From an uncultured Collinsella sp. (GTDB lineage Bacteria; Actinomycetota; Coriobacteriia; Coriobacteriales; Coriobacteriaceae), in contig CABQMF010000002.1 of the NCBI GenBank assembly GCA_902465265.1, positions 1 to 64,000 of the forward strand: a DNA stretch of 64,000 nt, given 5' to 3'. Under the pieces are notes generated by a model. The model did not search any database. It was not told the origin of the DNA and saw only the letters and a list, made by a program, of their open reading frames with translations. Within the stretch, counting starts at the first letter, position 1, and every line of letters starts with the position of its first letter. A program made the position numbers and the translations under genes. Shown in pieces: positions 8,495 to 18,000 of this stretch.

Positions 8495-9433
8495 CTAGTC
8501 GCGCAGCTCGCGGCCGGTGATCTCGAGGAACACGTCGTTGAGGGTCGGCGGCTCGCTCCACACGCGGCCGAGTGCCACGTCGGCGGCGCGCAGCGTGTCG
8601 AGGATGTCCACCAGGTTGTGCGGGCTCGCTTCGCAGGTGCATATGAGCTCGCCGCCGGAAAGCTCAACCGAAAGCACGTGCTCGAGGGCGCGCAGCCGCT
8701 CGATTGTGGCTGGCTCGACGGCGCCCACCTCGACGGTCACGCGCTCGCCCATCTGAATCATGCGCTTGAGCTCGTCGTTGGTGCCCTGCGCCAGCACGCG
8801 GCCGCCGTCCATGATCATGATGCGACTGCAGATTTGCTCGACTTCCTCCATGTAATGGCTGGTATACACCACCGTGGCGCCCTCGTCGCGCAGGCGGCAG
8901 ATGCCCTCCAGGATGGCGTTGCGGCTCTGCGGGTCGACCGCCACCGTGGGCTCGTCAAAAAAGATGAGCTCGGGCTTGTGCGCGATACCGCAGGCGATGT
9001 TGAGGCGACGCGCCAGGCCGCCCGAGAGCTTGCCGGGGCGAAACTTGGCAAAGTCGCCCAGCCCGACAAAGTCGATTGCCTCGTCCACCAGCGCGCGGCG
9101 GCGCTTGCGGTCGGTGACGTAGAGGCTGCAGAAATAATCGATGTTCTCGCGCACCGTGAGCTCGTCGAACACCGCCACCTGCTGCGGCACCACGCCGATG
9201 CGGCGCTTGAGGTCGTAGCGGGCGGGCGTCATGGGTTCGCCGAACAGCTCGATGGTGCCTTTGTCGTAGGCGAGCAGCTGCAAGATGCAGTTGATGGACG
9301 TGGTTTTGCCCGAGCCGTTGGGGCCCAGCAGGCCAAAGATCTCGCCGGGGGCGATGCTCAGGTTAAAGTGGTCGAGCGCGATAAGATCATCGTAGCGCTT
9401 GACGAGGTTTTCGACGTGAACGATATCTGTCAT
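8495..9433 (-). CDS. ABC-2 exporter ATP-binding protein
   Basis: 312 residues from the ATG at 9433, chosen because AAGGA precedes it and homology begins directly (MTDIVHVENLVKRYDDL); an upstream in-frame extension has no homology. Walker A GPNGSGKTT, signature LSGGLARR, Walker B LIFFDEPTVAVDPQ and H-loop TSH are present. The C-terminal ~80 residues carry the accessory domain of DrrA/CcmA-type ATPases. It is the first gene of the leftward operon with two ABC-2 permeases. The 210-bp gap to the divergent histidine kinase suggests the kinase/regulator pair controls this exporter. Confidence 0.92.
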   Translation of the reverse strand: MTDIVHVENLVKRYDDLIALDHFNLSIAPGEIFGLLGPNGSGKTTSINCILQLLAYDKGTIELFGEPMTPARYDLKRRIGVVPQQVAVFDELTVRENIDYFCSLYVTDRKRRRALVDEAIDFVGLGDFAKFRPGKLSGGLARRLNIACGIAHKPELIFFDEPTVAVDPQSRNAILEGICRLRDEGATVVYTSHYMEEVEQICSRIMIMDGGRVLAQGTNDELKRMIQMGERVTVEVGAVEPATIERLRALEHVLSVELSGGELICTCEASPHNLVDILDTLRAADVALGRVWSEPPTLNDVFLEITGRELRD

Positions 9434-9631
9434 GAGGCGGTCCTTCTGTTGCTTGCGGCCCGGTACGATTGCATCATCGCAGGAGCCGCCGGTGCGCACC
9501 AGTGAGCTTTGTCACGAGTGCGAGGAGGCGGAGGCGAAACCCCCGCTCGCGCGAGCGATCGACGCCGCTTTGCCGCGTGGGAGGAATGTCACGGTTGCGC
9601 AGGTGGCCCCTCCACCACGCGCGGCTTCGCG

Positions 9632-9637
9632 TACAAT
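9632..9637 (+). promoter_or_regulatory. Candidate -10 box for leaderless kinase mRNA
   Basis: TACAAT lies 6 bp upstream of the kinase ATG, and no Shine-Dalgarno sequence is visible. That geometry puts the transcription start at or next to the ATG, as expected for a leaderless message. No good -35 box is seen. Confidence 0.4.
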
Positions 9638-9643
9638 ACCCGT

Positions 9644-10789
9644 ATGAACAGGCTTTTCGACAAATCGATCGTGCTGGCGTGCTGTATTGCGGCCGCCATG
9701 GGTCTTGCTGTGGACGCTCGCCTGGTCGCGGCGTTTTGCCTTGGAGTTATCGCCACCTCGCTGGCCGAGGTGGCACAGGGAGAACGCACGCGCCGCACAA
9801 GCGAGGCCGGCAGCTACGCTTACGTCATCATGGCCGTCTTTGTGCCGTCGTTTATGCCGTTTGCACCCCTCGCCTTTTATGACATCGCGCGACGCGTGCA
9901 CCGTGAGCGTGTCTGGCCTGCGCTGGGTGTGGCCACCATTTTTGCCTTCGTACTCGCTGCGGATTTCCGCGCCGGCATGCTTCCCGCCCGCGCGCTGCTA
10001 ATGACCGCCATCCTTTCGGTTGCCGCCACCCTACTGTCGCTGCGTACCGCACAGCTGGAACACGAGCAGCAGCGTATGCGCCGTACGCGCGATGAACTGC
10101 AAGAACGAGCCCTCGCGCTCGAAGCGCGCAACCGCGATCTTGCCGACCGCCAGGACTACGAAGTCGAGCTCGCGACACTCGCCGAACGCGCCCGCATCGC
10201 GCGCGAGATCCACGATAACGTCGGGCACCAACTGACGCGCGCCTCACTGCAGACCGAAGCCCTGCGCGTGGTCCACGCCGACGAGCCCGGCGTCGCCGCC
10301 GATTTCGCCGACGTCAAACGCACGGTTGACGAGGCGCTTCAGCTTGTGCGCACCAGCGTCCACGCGCTCAACGACAACGCCGTCGACCTTTCCGTGCAGC
10401 TCGAACGCATTGTTGAAGGCGCGCGCTCGGACGGCGGCCCGCAGATTGAGCTTGAAGTTATGACCGAACATGCGCCCGCAAATGTCGCGAACTGCTTTGC
10501 GGCGGTCCTGCGCGAGGCGCTCTCCAACACCATGCGCCACGCTTGCGCCCATGCTGTCACCGTACGGTGCATGGAGCATCCGTCGTTTTACCAGCTCATT
10601 GTTACCGACGATGGTGCGGGCGGGGTTCAAGCAAACAGTCGCGGCGCCGCGGAGGGCATGGGGCTCTCCTCCATGCGCGAGCGCATCGAGGCGCTTGGCG
10701 GCACCTTCACCGCCGGCCCGCGTGCCGGCGCCGGCGGCTGGCGCGTGTTTGCCACCGTTCCCAAACAGCAAGGAGATGAGGACCGATGA
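9644..10789 (+). CDS. Sensor histidine kinase (NarL/DesK family)
   Basis: 381 residues from the ATG at 9644; in-frame sequence upstream has no homology. The N-terminus has about five membrane helices (~5-130), then a coiled coil (~130-175). The HisKA_3 dimerisation domain has phospho-acceptor His190 in IAREIHDNVGHQ. A HATPase_c domain follows (N-box EALSNTMRHA, G1 DDGAGG, and a second glycine box near GMGLSSMRERIE). With no large extracellular loop, it probably senses a membrane-borne signal. The stop overlaps the response-regulator start by 4 bp (ATGA), so the two are translationally coupled. It diverges from the ABC-2 exporter, a common layout for bacitracin/lantibiotic-type resistance. Confidence 0.9.
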   Translation: MNRLFDKSIVLACCIAAAMGLAVDARLVAAFCLGVIATSLAEVAQGERTRRTSEAGSYAYVIMAVFVPSFMPFAPLAFYDIARRVHRERVWPALGVATIFAFVLAADFRAGMLPARALLMTAILSVAATLLSLRTAQLEHEQQRMRRTRDELQERALALEARNRDLADRQDYEVELATLAERARIAREIHDNVGHQLTRASLQTEALRVVHADEPGVAADFADVKRTVDEALQLVRTSVHALNDNAVDLSVQLERIVEGARSDGGPQIELEVMTEHAPANVANCFAAVLREALSNTMRHACAHAVTVRCMEHPSFYQLIVTDDGAGGVQANSRGAAEGMGLSSMRERIEALGGTFTAGPRAGAGGWRVFATVPKQQGDEDR

Positions 10790-11415
10790 GGCTCATCGTT
10801 GTCGACGACGACCGCTTGGTGGTCGATTCGCTCAAGATTATCCTAGGCGCCCAGCCGCAAATCGAGGTAGTGGGCACCGGCGCCAATGGCGACGACGCGG
10901 TGGCGCTCTACGCCGAGCACGCACCCGATATCGCGCTGCTCGACATCCAGATGCCGGGACGCGACGGACTTTCGGCGGCACGCGAGATCCTTAAGCGCGA
11001 CCCTGCGGCGCGCGTGGTGTTTCTGACGACATTCTCGGATGACGAGTACATAGTGTCGGCGCTCAAGCTGGGCGCCCGCGGCTACCTGATCAAGACCGAT
11101 GTCGCCGCCATTCCACCGGCGTTGGCGCAGGTCATGGATGGCAAACGCGTGCTCGAGGGCAAGGCGATCGAGGATGTCGACTTTGATGGAGCGGACGCCG
11201 AAGCCGGTACGCCCCGTAGGCCCGCAGCCTTTGCCAGCCTGACCGACCGCGAGTTCGAAGTCGCCGAGCTCATCGCCCGTGGTCTCGACAACAAGGAGAT
11301 CGCTGCCACCGCCTATATGGGCGAAGGCACCGTGCGCAACCACATCAGCTCAATCCTTGCCAAAATGGGCCTGCGCAACCGCACACAAATCGCCATCGCC
11401 TACCTGCGAGGGTAG
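10786..11415 (+). CDS. NarL/LuxR-family response regulator
   Basis: A 209-residue regulator. The receiver domain (1-120) has acidic residues DDD at 7-9, phospho-acceptor Asp53 (LLDIQMPG) and the conserved Lys in LIKTD. The LuxR-type DNA-binding helix-turn-helix is at ~145-205 (LTDREFEVAELIARGLDNKE). It forms a cognate pair with the overlapping kinase. Its probable target is the divergent ABC-2 operon; this is inferred from position only. Confidence 0.93.
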   Translation: MRLIVVDDDRLVVDSLKIILGAQPQIEVVGTGANGDDAVALYAEHAPDIALLDIQMPGRDGLSAAREILKRDPAARVVFLTTFSDDEYIVSALKLGARGYLIKTDVAAIPPALAQVMDGKRVLEGKAIEDVDFDGADAEAGTPRRPAAFASLTDREFEVAELIARGLDNKEIAATAYMGEGTVRNHISSILAKMGLRNRTQIAIAYLRG

Positions 11416-11475
11416 TTGCCCGAAGACCGACCGCCCCGGCAGAGTAAAATGTCTGCTACCGATTTAATGCCATTT

Positions 11476-11629
11476 CAAAACTATGCCGGTTTACTACGAT
11501 GAATCGCCCGCCTCCGACCACAGCAAATTGCGCGCTTGCAAAACCGCAGGTAGAACGCTTGCGATATTTGCAAAAATGCGGGTGTGGTCAAGAATCTCGG
11601 ATTCATCGTAGTAAACCGGCATAGTTTTG
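11476..11629. repeat. Type I palindromic element (CAAAACTATGCCGG), copy 1
   Basis: The 30-bp arms at 11476-11505 and 11600-11629 are perfect reverse complements, beginning CAAAACTATGCCGGTTTACT. The interior continues the stem (GACCACA against TGTGGTC) and holds an ACCGCAGGTAGAACGC core shared with the other copies. It lies in the convergent gap after the response regulator. Confidence 0.85.
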
Positions 11630-11720
11630 TTCGGGCAGCCCTGCACGAGCGCCTCCGCAAGCCTCGCGGGACCAAAATGATCCGTTTTCTTCCGCCCGCG
11701 GAAATCGGCTGACGGGGCCC

Positions 11721-11880
11721 GCCACGAAATCGGGCCATCTACTACGTTTGACTCGATACCCCTGACCATACCTTCGTTTTGAACAAAACCACAGGCGTTC
11801 TACCTGCGGTTTTGTTTTCGCGTTTTTTGGCACGGTTGGGGGTAAGGGGCTAAACGTAGTAGATGAGCCGGTTTCGTGGC
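11721..11880. repeat. Type II palindromic element (ATCTACTACGTTT), copy 1
   Basis: Arms at 11721-11750 (GCCACGAAATCGGGCCATCT...) and 11851-11880 are reverse complements with a few mismatches. The interior carries TTCTACCTGCGGTTTTG, the reverse of the core seen in type I elements. A type I element lies 90 bp away, and the shared AAAATGATCCGTTTTC linker is at 11673-11694. Confidence 0.85.
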
Positions 11881-11900
11881 GAACCCTTCTCGCCTACGCA

Positions 11901-11941
11901 CAAAAGCGCCGCCACGGAGGAGGGAGATACCTCCGTGGCGG
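11901..11941 (-). terminator. Terminator of the LPTTG adhesin gene
   Basis: The 13-bp GC-rich stem GCCGCCACGGAGG/CCTCCGTGGCGGC (11907-11919 and 11929-11941) is followed on the complement by GCTTTTGTG. It is 75 bp beyond the adhesin stop codon. A second GC hairpin (CCCGGGGCC/GGCCCCGGG) lies between it and the gene. Confidence 0.75.
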
Positions 11942-12015
11942 CTGGGGGTGGGGGCTATGTTCTGGCTCCCCGCCGGCCGCCCGGGGCCTTTTGGCCCCGG
12001 GCACTACCAGCGTGC

Positions 12016-15000
12016 CTAGCGCTTACGGATACCCCAGACCAGGGCTCCGACGCCGGCCATGGCAATGACGAATGCCATGAGCAGTGCAGCGGCCTGCTGG
12101 TCACCCGTGGTGGGCAGGAAACCCTTGACCGTCTTGACGATGTTCGTCACGGTCTTGGGCGTGCCGGGATCGGGCGTCGGCACGGGCGTCTCGGGCTTCT
12201 TGTACGTGTTGTTGAACACGATACCCTCGACGCTCTTGTCGCCCTTGGTAAAGGCAACGTTCGCCTTGAGGTTGCCCTCGCCGTCGTCGACCACGTTGAC
12301 GGTCGCGGTAAAGACGGACTTGTCGTAGGTCATACCGGCCTCGTCGCCCTTGACCTCGCTGATGGTGTAGACGTACGTACCGGGCTCGTCGTACTCGAAC
12401 TTGTCGAAGTTGATCTTGCCGTCGGCATCGTTGGTAACCGTAGACTCGATGTCCTCGCCAACGAGCTTAAAGCTAAACTCGTCCTTCTTGAGCTCGCGTC
12501 CCTCGAGCACCTTGACGGCACCGATGGAAACCTGCGTGGGCATGGCGTGATACTTGTTGGTAAAGCCAGCCGACTCAGTGGTTCCCTCGAGCTTGTGCGT
12601 CGCGGTCAGCGTGCCGTCACCATTGTCGGAGACGGTGGTCACGACGGTGTAGGTCGCGCTGTCATAGGTGACGCCCTTGTACAGGCCGAGCGCGTTGGGG
12701 CAAGCCTCGCGCAGCATGTACGTGTGCGTGCCGGGCGCCTCGTAGCGGATCGGGCTCAGCGTAACGGTGCCGTTGGCGTCGTTGGTGCCACTAGCGACAG
12801 TCACGCCGTCCTCGAGCAGATCAAACGTGAACTCGCCAGCTGCAAGGTCGCGTCCGGTCAGACGCTTGACCGTCTTGACCTGATCGGTCACGGAAGAATC
12901 GGTGGGCGTCACGCTGTAGGTGTTGGTGAATGTGAAGGCCGCACCGTCGTCGCCGTTGCGCACGACCCTCAGGTGTCCGGCACCGTCGTCAGTCACGGTG
13001 TAGGAAACCTTGCGCGTGGCGCTGGCGTCGTTGGTCACGCCAGGGGCGCTACCGGACTCGGCCACCGTGTAGGTAAAGGTGTGCGAGCGCGGGGCAGCGG
13101 GATCTGCGGGCTCGGACTCGTCGCTGGGCTCGTCGGCGTTGGCATCAGCGTCGGCGTCGGCCTCTTCAGCCTCTGCCTCGTCGGCCTCAGCCTCGTCAGC
13201 TTCGTCTGCCTCGGCCTTATCGGTCGCATCGTCCGTCACGCCCAGGGCGCGGTTGAGGTCGTCGAGCGTAAAGTGGATCTTGCCAAAGTCCACGTTGCCG
13301 GCCGCGTCGTTGGTCACGGTTGTGTGCTCGGGCATCGGGGCACCAGCCTCGTCGGCAGTCACGGTGAAGGTGAACTTGCCCGTGATATCGCCCGGGGTCA
13401 GGCCCTCGTCAGCCTGGAGCTTCTTGGTGCCAGCGAGCGCGGCATCAGCGGCATCGGTGCCGTAGACGTTCTCGAACACGGGCTCGACGCCACCGTAGTC
13501 AGGCTTTGCCGTCAGGGTACCGTCGCCGTTGTCGACGACGATGACCTTAAAGCTAAAGCTCGACTTCGCGGCAGTAATACCCTTTGCTGCGAGCGAGGAC
13601 GTGTACTCAAACGCCGTGTAGTTGATAGTCCACGCAAGATTCGCATCCGTGTCGGTACGGATGGCGCGCTTGGCGTTTACCAGATCGGCGAGCATCTCGG
13701 TCGTGTAATGCAGAGCGCCAAAGCTCACCTGGCCGTTAACGTTGGTAACGCACGTACCCTCGATGGCTTCCTTCTCGCCCGCATAGGCGATGCCAAAGTA
13801 GAACTCGCCGTCGGCCAGCGGACGACCGGTCAGGGTCTTGGTGGCAACGACCTGAGCAACGGCACCACCAGGTGCATCGGTCGTGGCGCTATAGCTGTTG
13901 CGGAACGGAACCACGGCGCTCTCGACCGTAGCGGCACCAGTCTTGTACTCGGTTACCAGCGTTCCCTTGTCGGGGTTGCCAGTAACGGTCGTGGTGGCAG
14001 TGAGCGTACCAGCGCCATCGTCGGCGATAGCGATCGTCACGGTGCGCACGGCCTCGTCGTAGGTGTAACCGGGCTGGCCGTCATTCTTCTCGGCCACGGT
14101 GTACGTAAAGGTCTTACCTGCGTCAGCCTGCGTAAACTTGACCTCATGGCCTGCCAGAATGTCGATCAGGCCGACCGTCGCCTCTGCCGTCGCAGGGGAC
14201 TTGTACACGTTGGCGCCCTCGTGCAGGCCGAGCGCGATGGCCGAAGCCTCGTCGGCAGGCGTCACGGTAAAGGTGAACTGACCCTCGGTCATGGGACGTC
14301 CGGAGAGGGTCTTGCTGAGCTTGAGGCCGCCGGCCGCGGCGTAATCGAGCTCAGAGCGGTACGTGTTGGTGAAGCGGCCGCTTTCCTTCTTGGTGACGTT
14401 GGCGGTCAGGTTGCCCTCGCCGTCTTCAGTCACGGTCACTTCGGCGGTCGCGACACGGGCGTCGTACGCCATGCCTGCCGCGTTGCCCGCGTTCTCGCGG
14501 ATCTCGTACTTATAGGTTCCGGCAGCCGTGTAGTGGATCTTGCCGAACTTGATGGCGGCGACACCGTTGTCGTCCACGCTCTTCTTACTCACGGTCACGG
14601 TTGCAGGGTCGGGCAGCGGGGTGCCCTCGGGGGCGGTGATGGTAAAGCTGAACTTGTCGGAGTCCGTCCAGTCGCGACCGTCGATGGCCTTGCTCAGGTC
14701 AAAGTCGAGCTCTGCGTCGATCGGGGTCACACTGTAGGAGTTCTTGAACTCGGCGGGCTCGGTGCCCTTCAGGACATGCTCGGCCTTGAGGGTGCCGTCG
14801 CCATTGTCCGTAATGGTAGTCTCGATGATGTACTTGGCGTCACTGTAGGTGATGCCCTTGCTGGTGGTTCCGCCCTTGACCTCGCGCAGCGTGTAGGTGT
14901 GCTTGCCGGGCTTGTCGTACTTCACGGCGCTCATCGTGATCGTGCCATCGGCGGCGTTAGTGCCGGTAGCGATGATCTTAGCGTCCTCACCCTCACCCTC

Positions 15001-18000
15001 GACGAGCTCAAAGGAGAACTCGTCGGCAGCAAGCTCGCGCCCGGTCAGAACCTTAGTCGCGGTGATCTGGTCGGTGACGCTGGACTCGCCAGGATTCGGC
15101 TTGTAGCTGTTGCTGAACTTCGCCTCGTCGTCGCCCTTCAGCTCATGCTTTGCCACGAGCTCGCCCCTACCGTTGTCGGTGATGGTCGTCTCGATGGTGT
15201 AGGTCTTACCGTCGTAAGTGATGCCGTTGCCGGCGTCGCTCGGGACCTCGCGCAGCGTGTAGGCGTGCTCGCCAGCAGCAGTGTACTCGATGCCAGTCAT
15301 CGTAATCTTGCCGCGAGCGTCGTTGGTGCCGGTAGCGACGACATCGTTACCCTCGACGAGCTCGAAGGAGAACTCGCCCTCCTTGAGGTCGCGGCCGTCC
15401 AGAACCTTGGTCGCGGTGATCTGGTCGGTGACGCTGGAGCTAGACGGCGTCAGGTTGTAGGAATTCTTAAACTCGGCGGTCTCGGCGCCCTGCAGCTTGT
15501 GCGCAGCGCCGAGCGTACCGTCACCGTTGTCGGTGATGGTGGTCACGATGGTATAGGTCTTGCCGTCGTAGGAGATGCCGTTGCTGGCGGTTCCGCCGTT
15601 GACCTCGCGCAGCGTATAGGTGTGCTCGCCAGCAGCGGTGTACTCGATGCCAGTCATCGTAATCTTGCCGCGAGCGTCGTTGGTGCCGGTAGCGACGACA
15701 TCGTTACCCTCGACGAGCTCGAAGGAGAACTCGCCCTCCTTGAGGTCGCGGCCGTCCAGAACCTTGGTCGCGGTGATCTGGTCGGTGACGCTGAAGCTCT
15801 CGGGAGTCAGATTGTAAGCGTTCTTGAACTCGATGCTCTTGACGCCCTCGGCGCCCTTCAGCTCATGCGTAGCCACAAGCTCGCCCTTGCCGTTGTCGGC
15901 AATGGTCGTCACGATGGTGTAGACCGCGTTGTCATAGTCAATACCACCGGCGTCGCCTGCAACCTCATGCAGCGTGTAGGTGTGCTGACCGATCTCGGTG
16001 TACTTGATGGGCTTGAACGTAACGTTGCCCTCGGCGTCATTCTCAACGGTCTCGATAAGCTCAGAGTCCCCGCCCTTAACCTCGCGCAGCTCAAAGCTGA
16101 ACTCGCCGGCTGTAAGGTCGCGCCCGGTCAGGACCTTGGCTACGGCAATCTGACTGGTAACACTGGACTCAACAGGATTCGTAGTGTAGGTGTTCTCGAA
16201 CTTGGCCTTGCCCGAGGTCACCTCCACGGCAGCGCTGAGCTTACCCTTCTTGTTGGGCGTTACCGTCACGGTAATCTCCGCAACGTTTCCGCTGTAGGTG
16301 ATGCCGTCGACCGTGGTCCCGGCGTTCTTTTCGCTGACTTTGTAGACATACGTGCCGGGCTCGGTGTAGGTGATCTCACCGAAGCCGATGGCTGTGTTGT
16401 CCTTGGTCACGATCGCGGTCGCGGATGTGGGCATCGGGGCGTCATTCTCGGATGTCGCGGAGAGTTCAAACTTAAACTCGTCCGCATCCGTCCAGGCGCG
16501 GCCCTCGAGCACCTTGGTCAGACCAAAACTGGCCTTGGTATCCACCGTTGCCGGCGTCATGTTGTACTTATAGCTGATCTTGCCGTTGTTGCCCAGGTAG
16601 GAATTGACATGCGTCGCGGTCGCCTTGGATGACGTGTCATTCCACCTGGGATTGAGCACGTCGGACGCGGTGCCGGTCGCGTTGGGATTCTTGTCGGTAT
16701 GAAGCTCGTCAATAAATGCCAGGCGTGCGGTTCCGGCGCTAAACGACAGGTTTCCGCTCTCGTCGGCAACCACGGCGTCCGCAAACTGCGCAGCATGCCT
16801 GCCGGCAAACTCGATGACGGTGGTGCCGTGGTCGAGCTTGCGGCTGGCGTCCGCTATCTCAAACTCATCCTGGTAGTAATAAAGGCGGTCGCTCGCCAAC
16901 TGCTCCTTCGCGGGCTGCGTGCAGGCGGGATCCGTGTAAATGGGCGTCTGCTTCTGGAAGAAGTAGTACCGGTTGGTGGCGGCGGGCTTAAAGTTGGCGA
17001 TCGTGTCGCCCAGGTCCGGATCACCACTCCACTTGTTGGCATAGAAGGCAACAGACTTGGAGCCCTGCTCGTCGACCGCATTCTCATCGATATACTTCTT
17101 CAGCGCTTCATCAGGGGTGAACAGGTTTTCGCGCGCGATAGCCTTGACGCTCGAAGCATACTTCACGCGGATGGGATCGACATCGTTGACCGTAAGCGTG
17201 CCCTTGGTCTCGTCAACGTCAAAGTTGCGCAGCGGGATCAACGACGCGGGGATCTTGACCTCCACAATATCGCCCTGCTGGGGGTCGCCCGCCGCGGCGC
17301 GCTGGACGGTAATGACCAGGTTCGCGGCTTCGCCGGCAAAGGCGTAGGCATCGACATTGCCCGTGGTGGACTTTACCGGATCGACAAACGTCGTGCCGTT
17401 GTATTCGACTTCGGTAAAGTTGTCGACCTGCATATAGTCGCCCAGCTCGTCGGTAAACGTGATGTAGCCGGACTTATTGGCGTAGCCGTCATGGGTTTCG
17501 GTCGGGTAGCCAACAACCTCGGTGATGCTCTCGGAGATATCCTTGAAGATATCCTCGAGCTCCTTGGCGTTTTTCGCCGACTTGTAGTAATTGGCATTTT
17601 CCGCACGCGCACCGAAGTCTATGGTCCATTCGTCCCAGTAAGAAATACTGGACGAGGCCGCAGGATAGTTGCTCGACACGGCGTGCATGAACTTATTCTC
17701 GTTAATCGTACTGGAGGCCGTGGGGTCGGCGCTGGGATTCGCGCCGCTAAAAATGCCAATGGTGTAAATGACGGTGCCGTCTTTCTTCATGCCATTCGCC
17801 TTGTTGATGGCGCCATTGGCAACCGAGGGCTCAAAGCTGCTGTAGCTCGTGGGCGAACCATCGGTAAAGAACAGGACAACCTTCTTGGCGTCCGCTCGGC
17901 CAGAAATGTCCTTGGCAAGATCCATGCCATAGTCGGCACGTGTGGCGCCGGCAGGTGAAATGGAGCTGACCGTACTCTTGAGGCTGTTTACGCCATCGCC

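Noticed and set aside
11863..16632. A 1589-codon open frame on the plus strand opposite the adhesin gene
   Set aside because: It mirrors the periodic codon structure of the minus-strand repeats, has no domain, signal peptide or ribosome site, and the minus-strand protein has clear homology.
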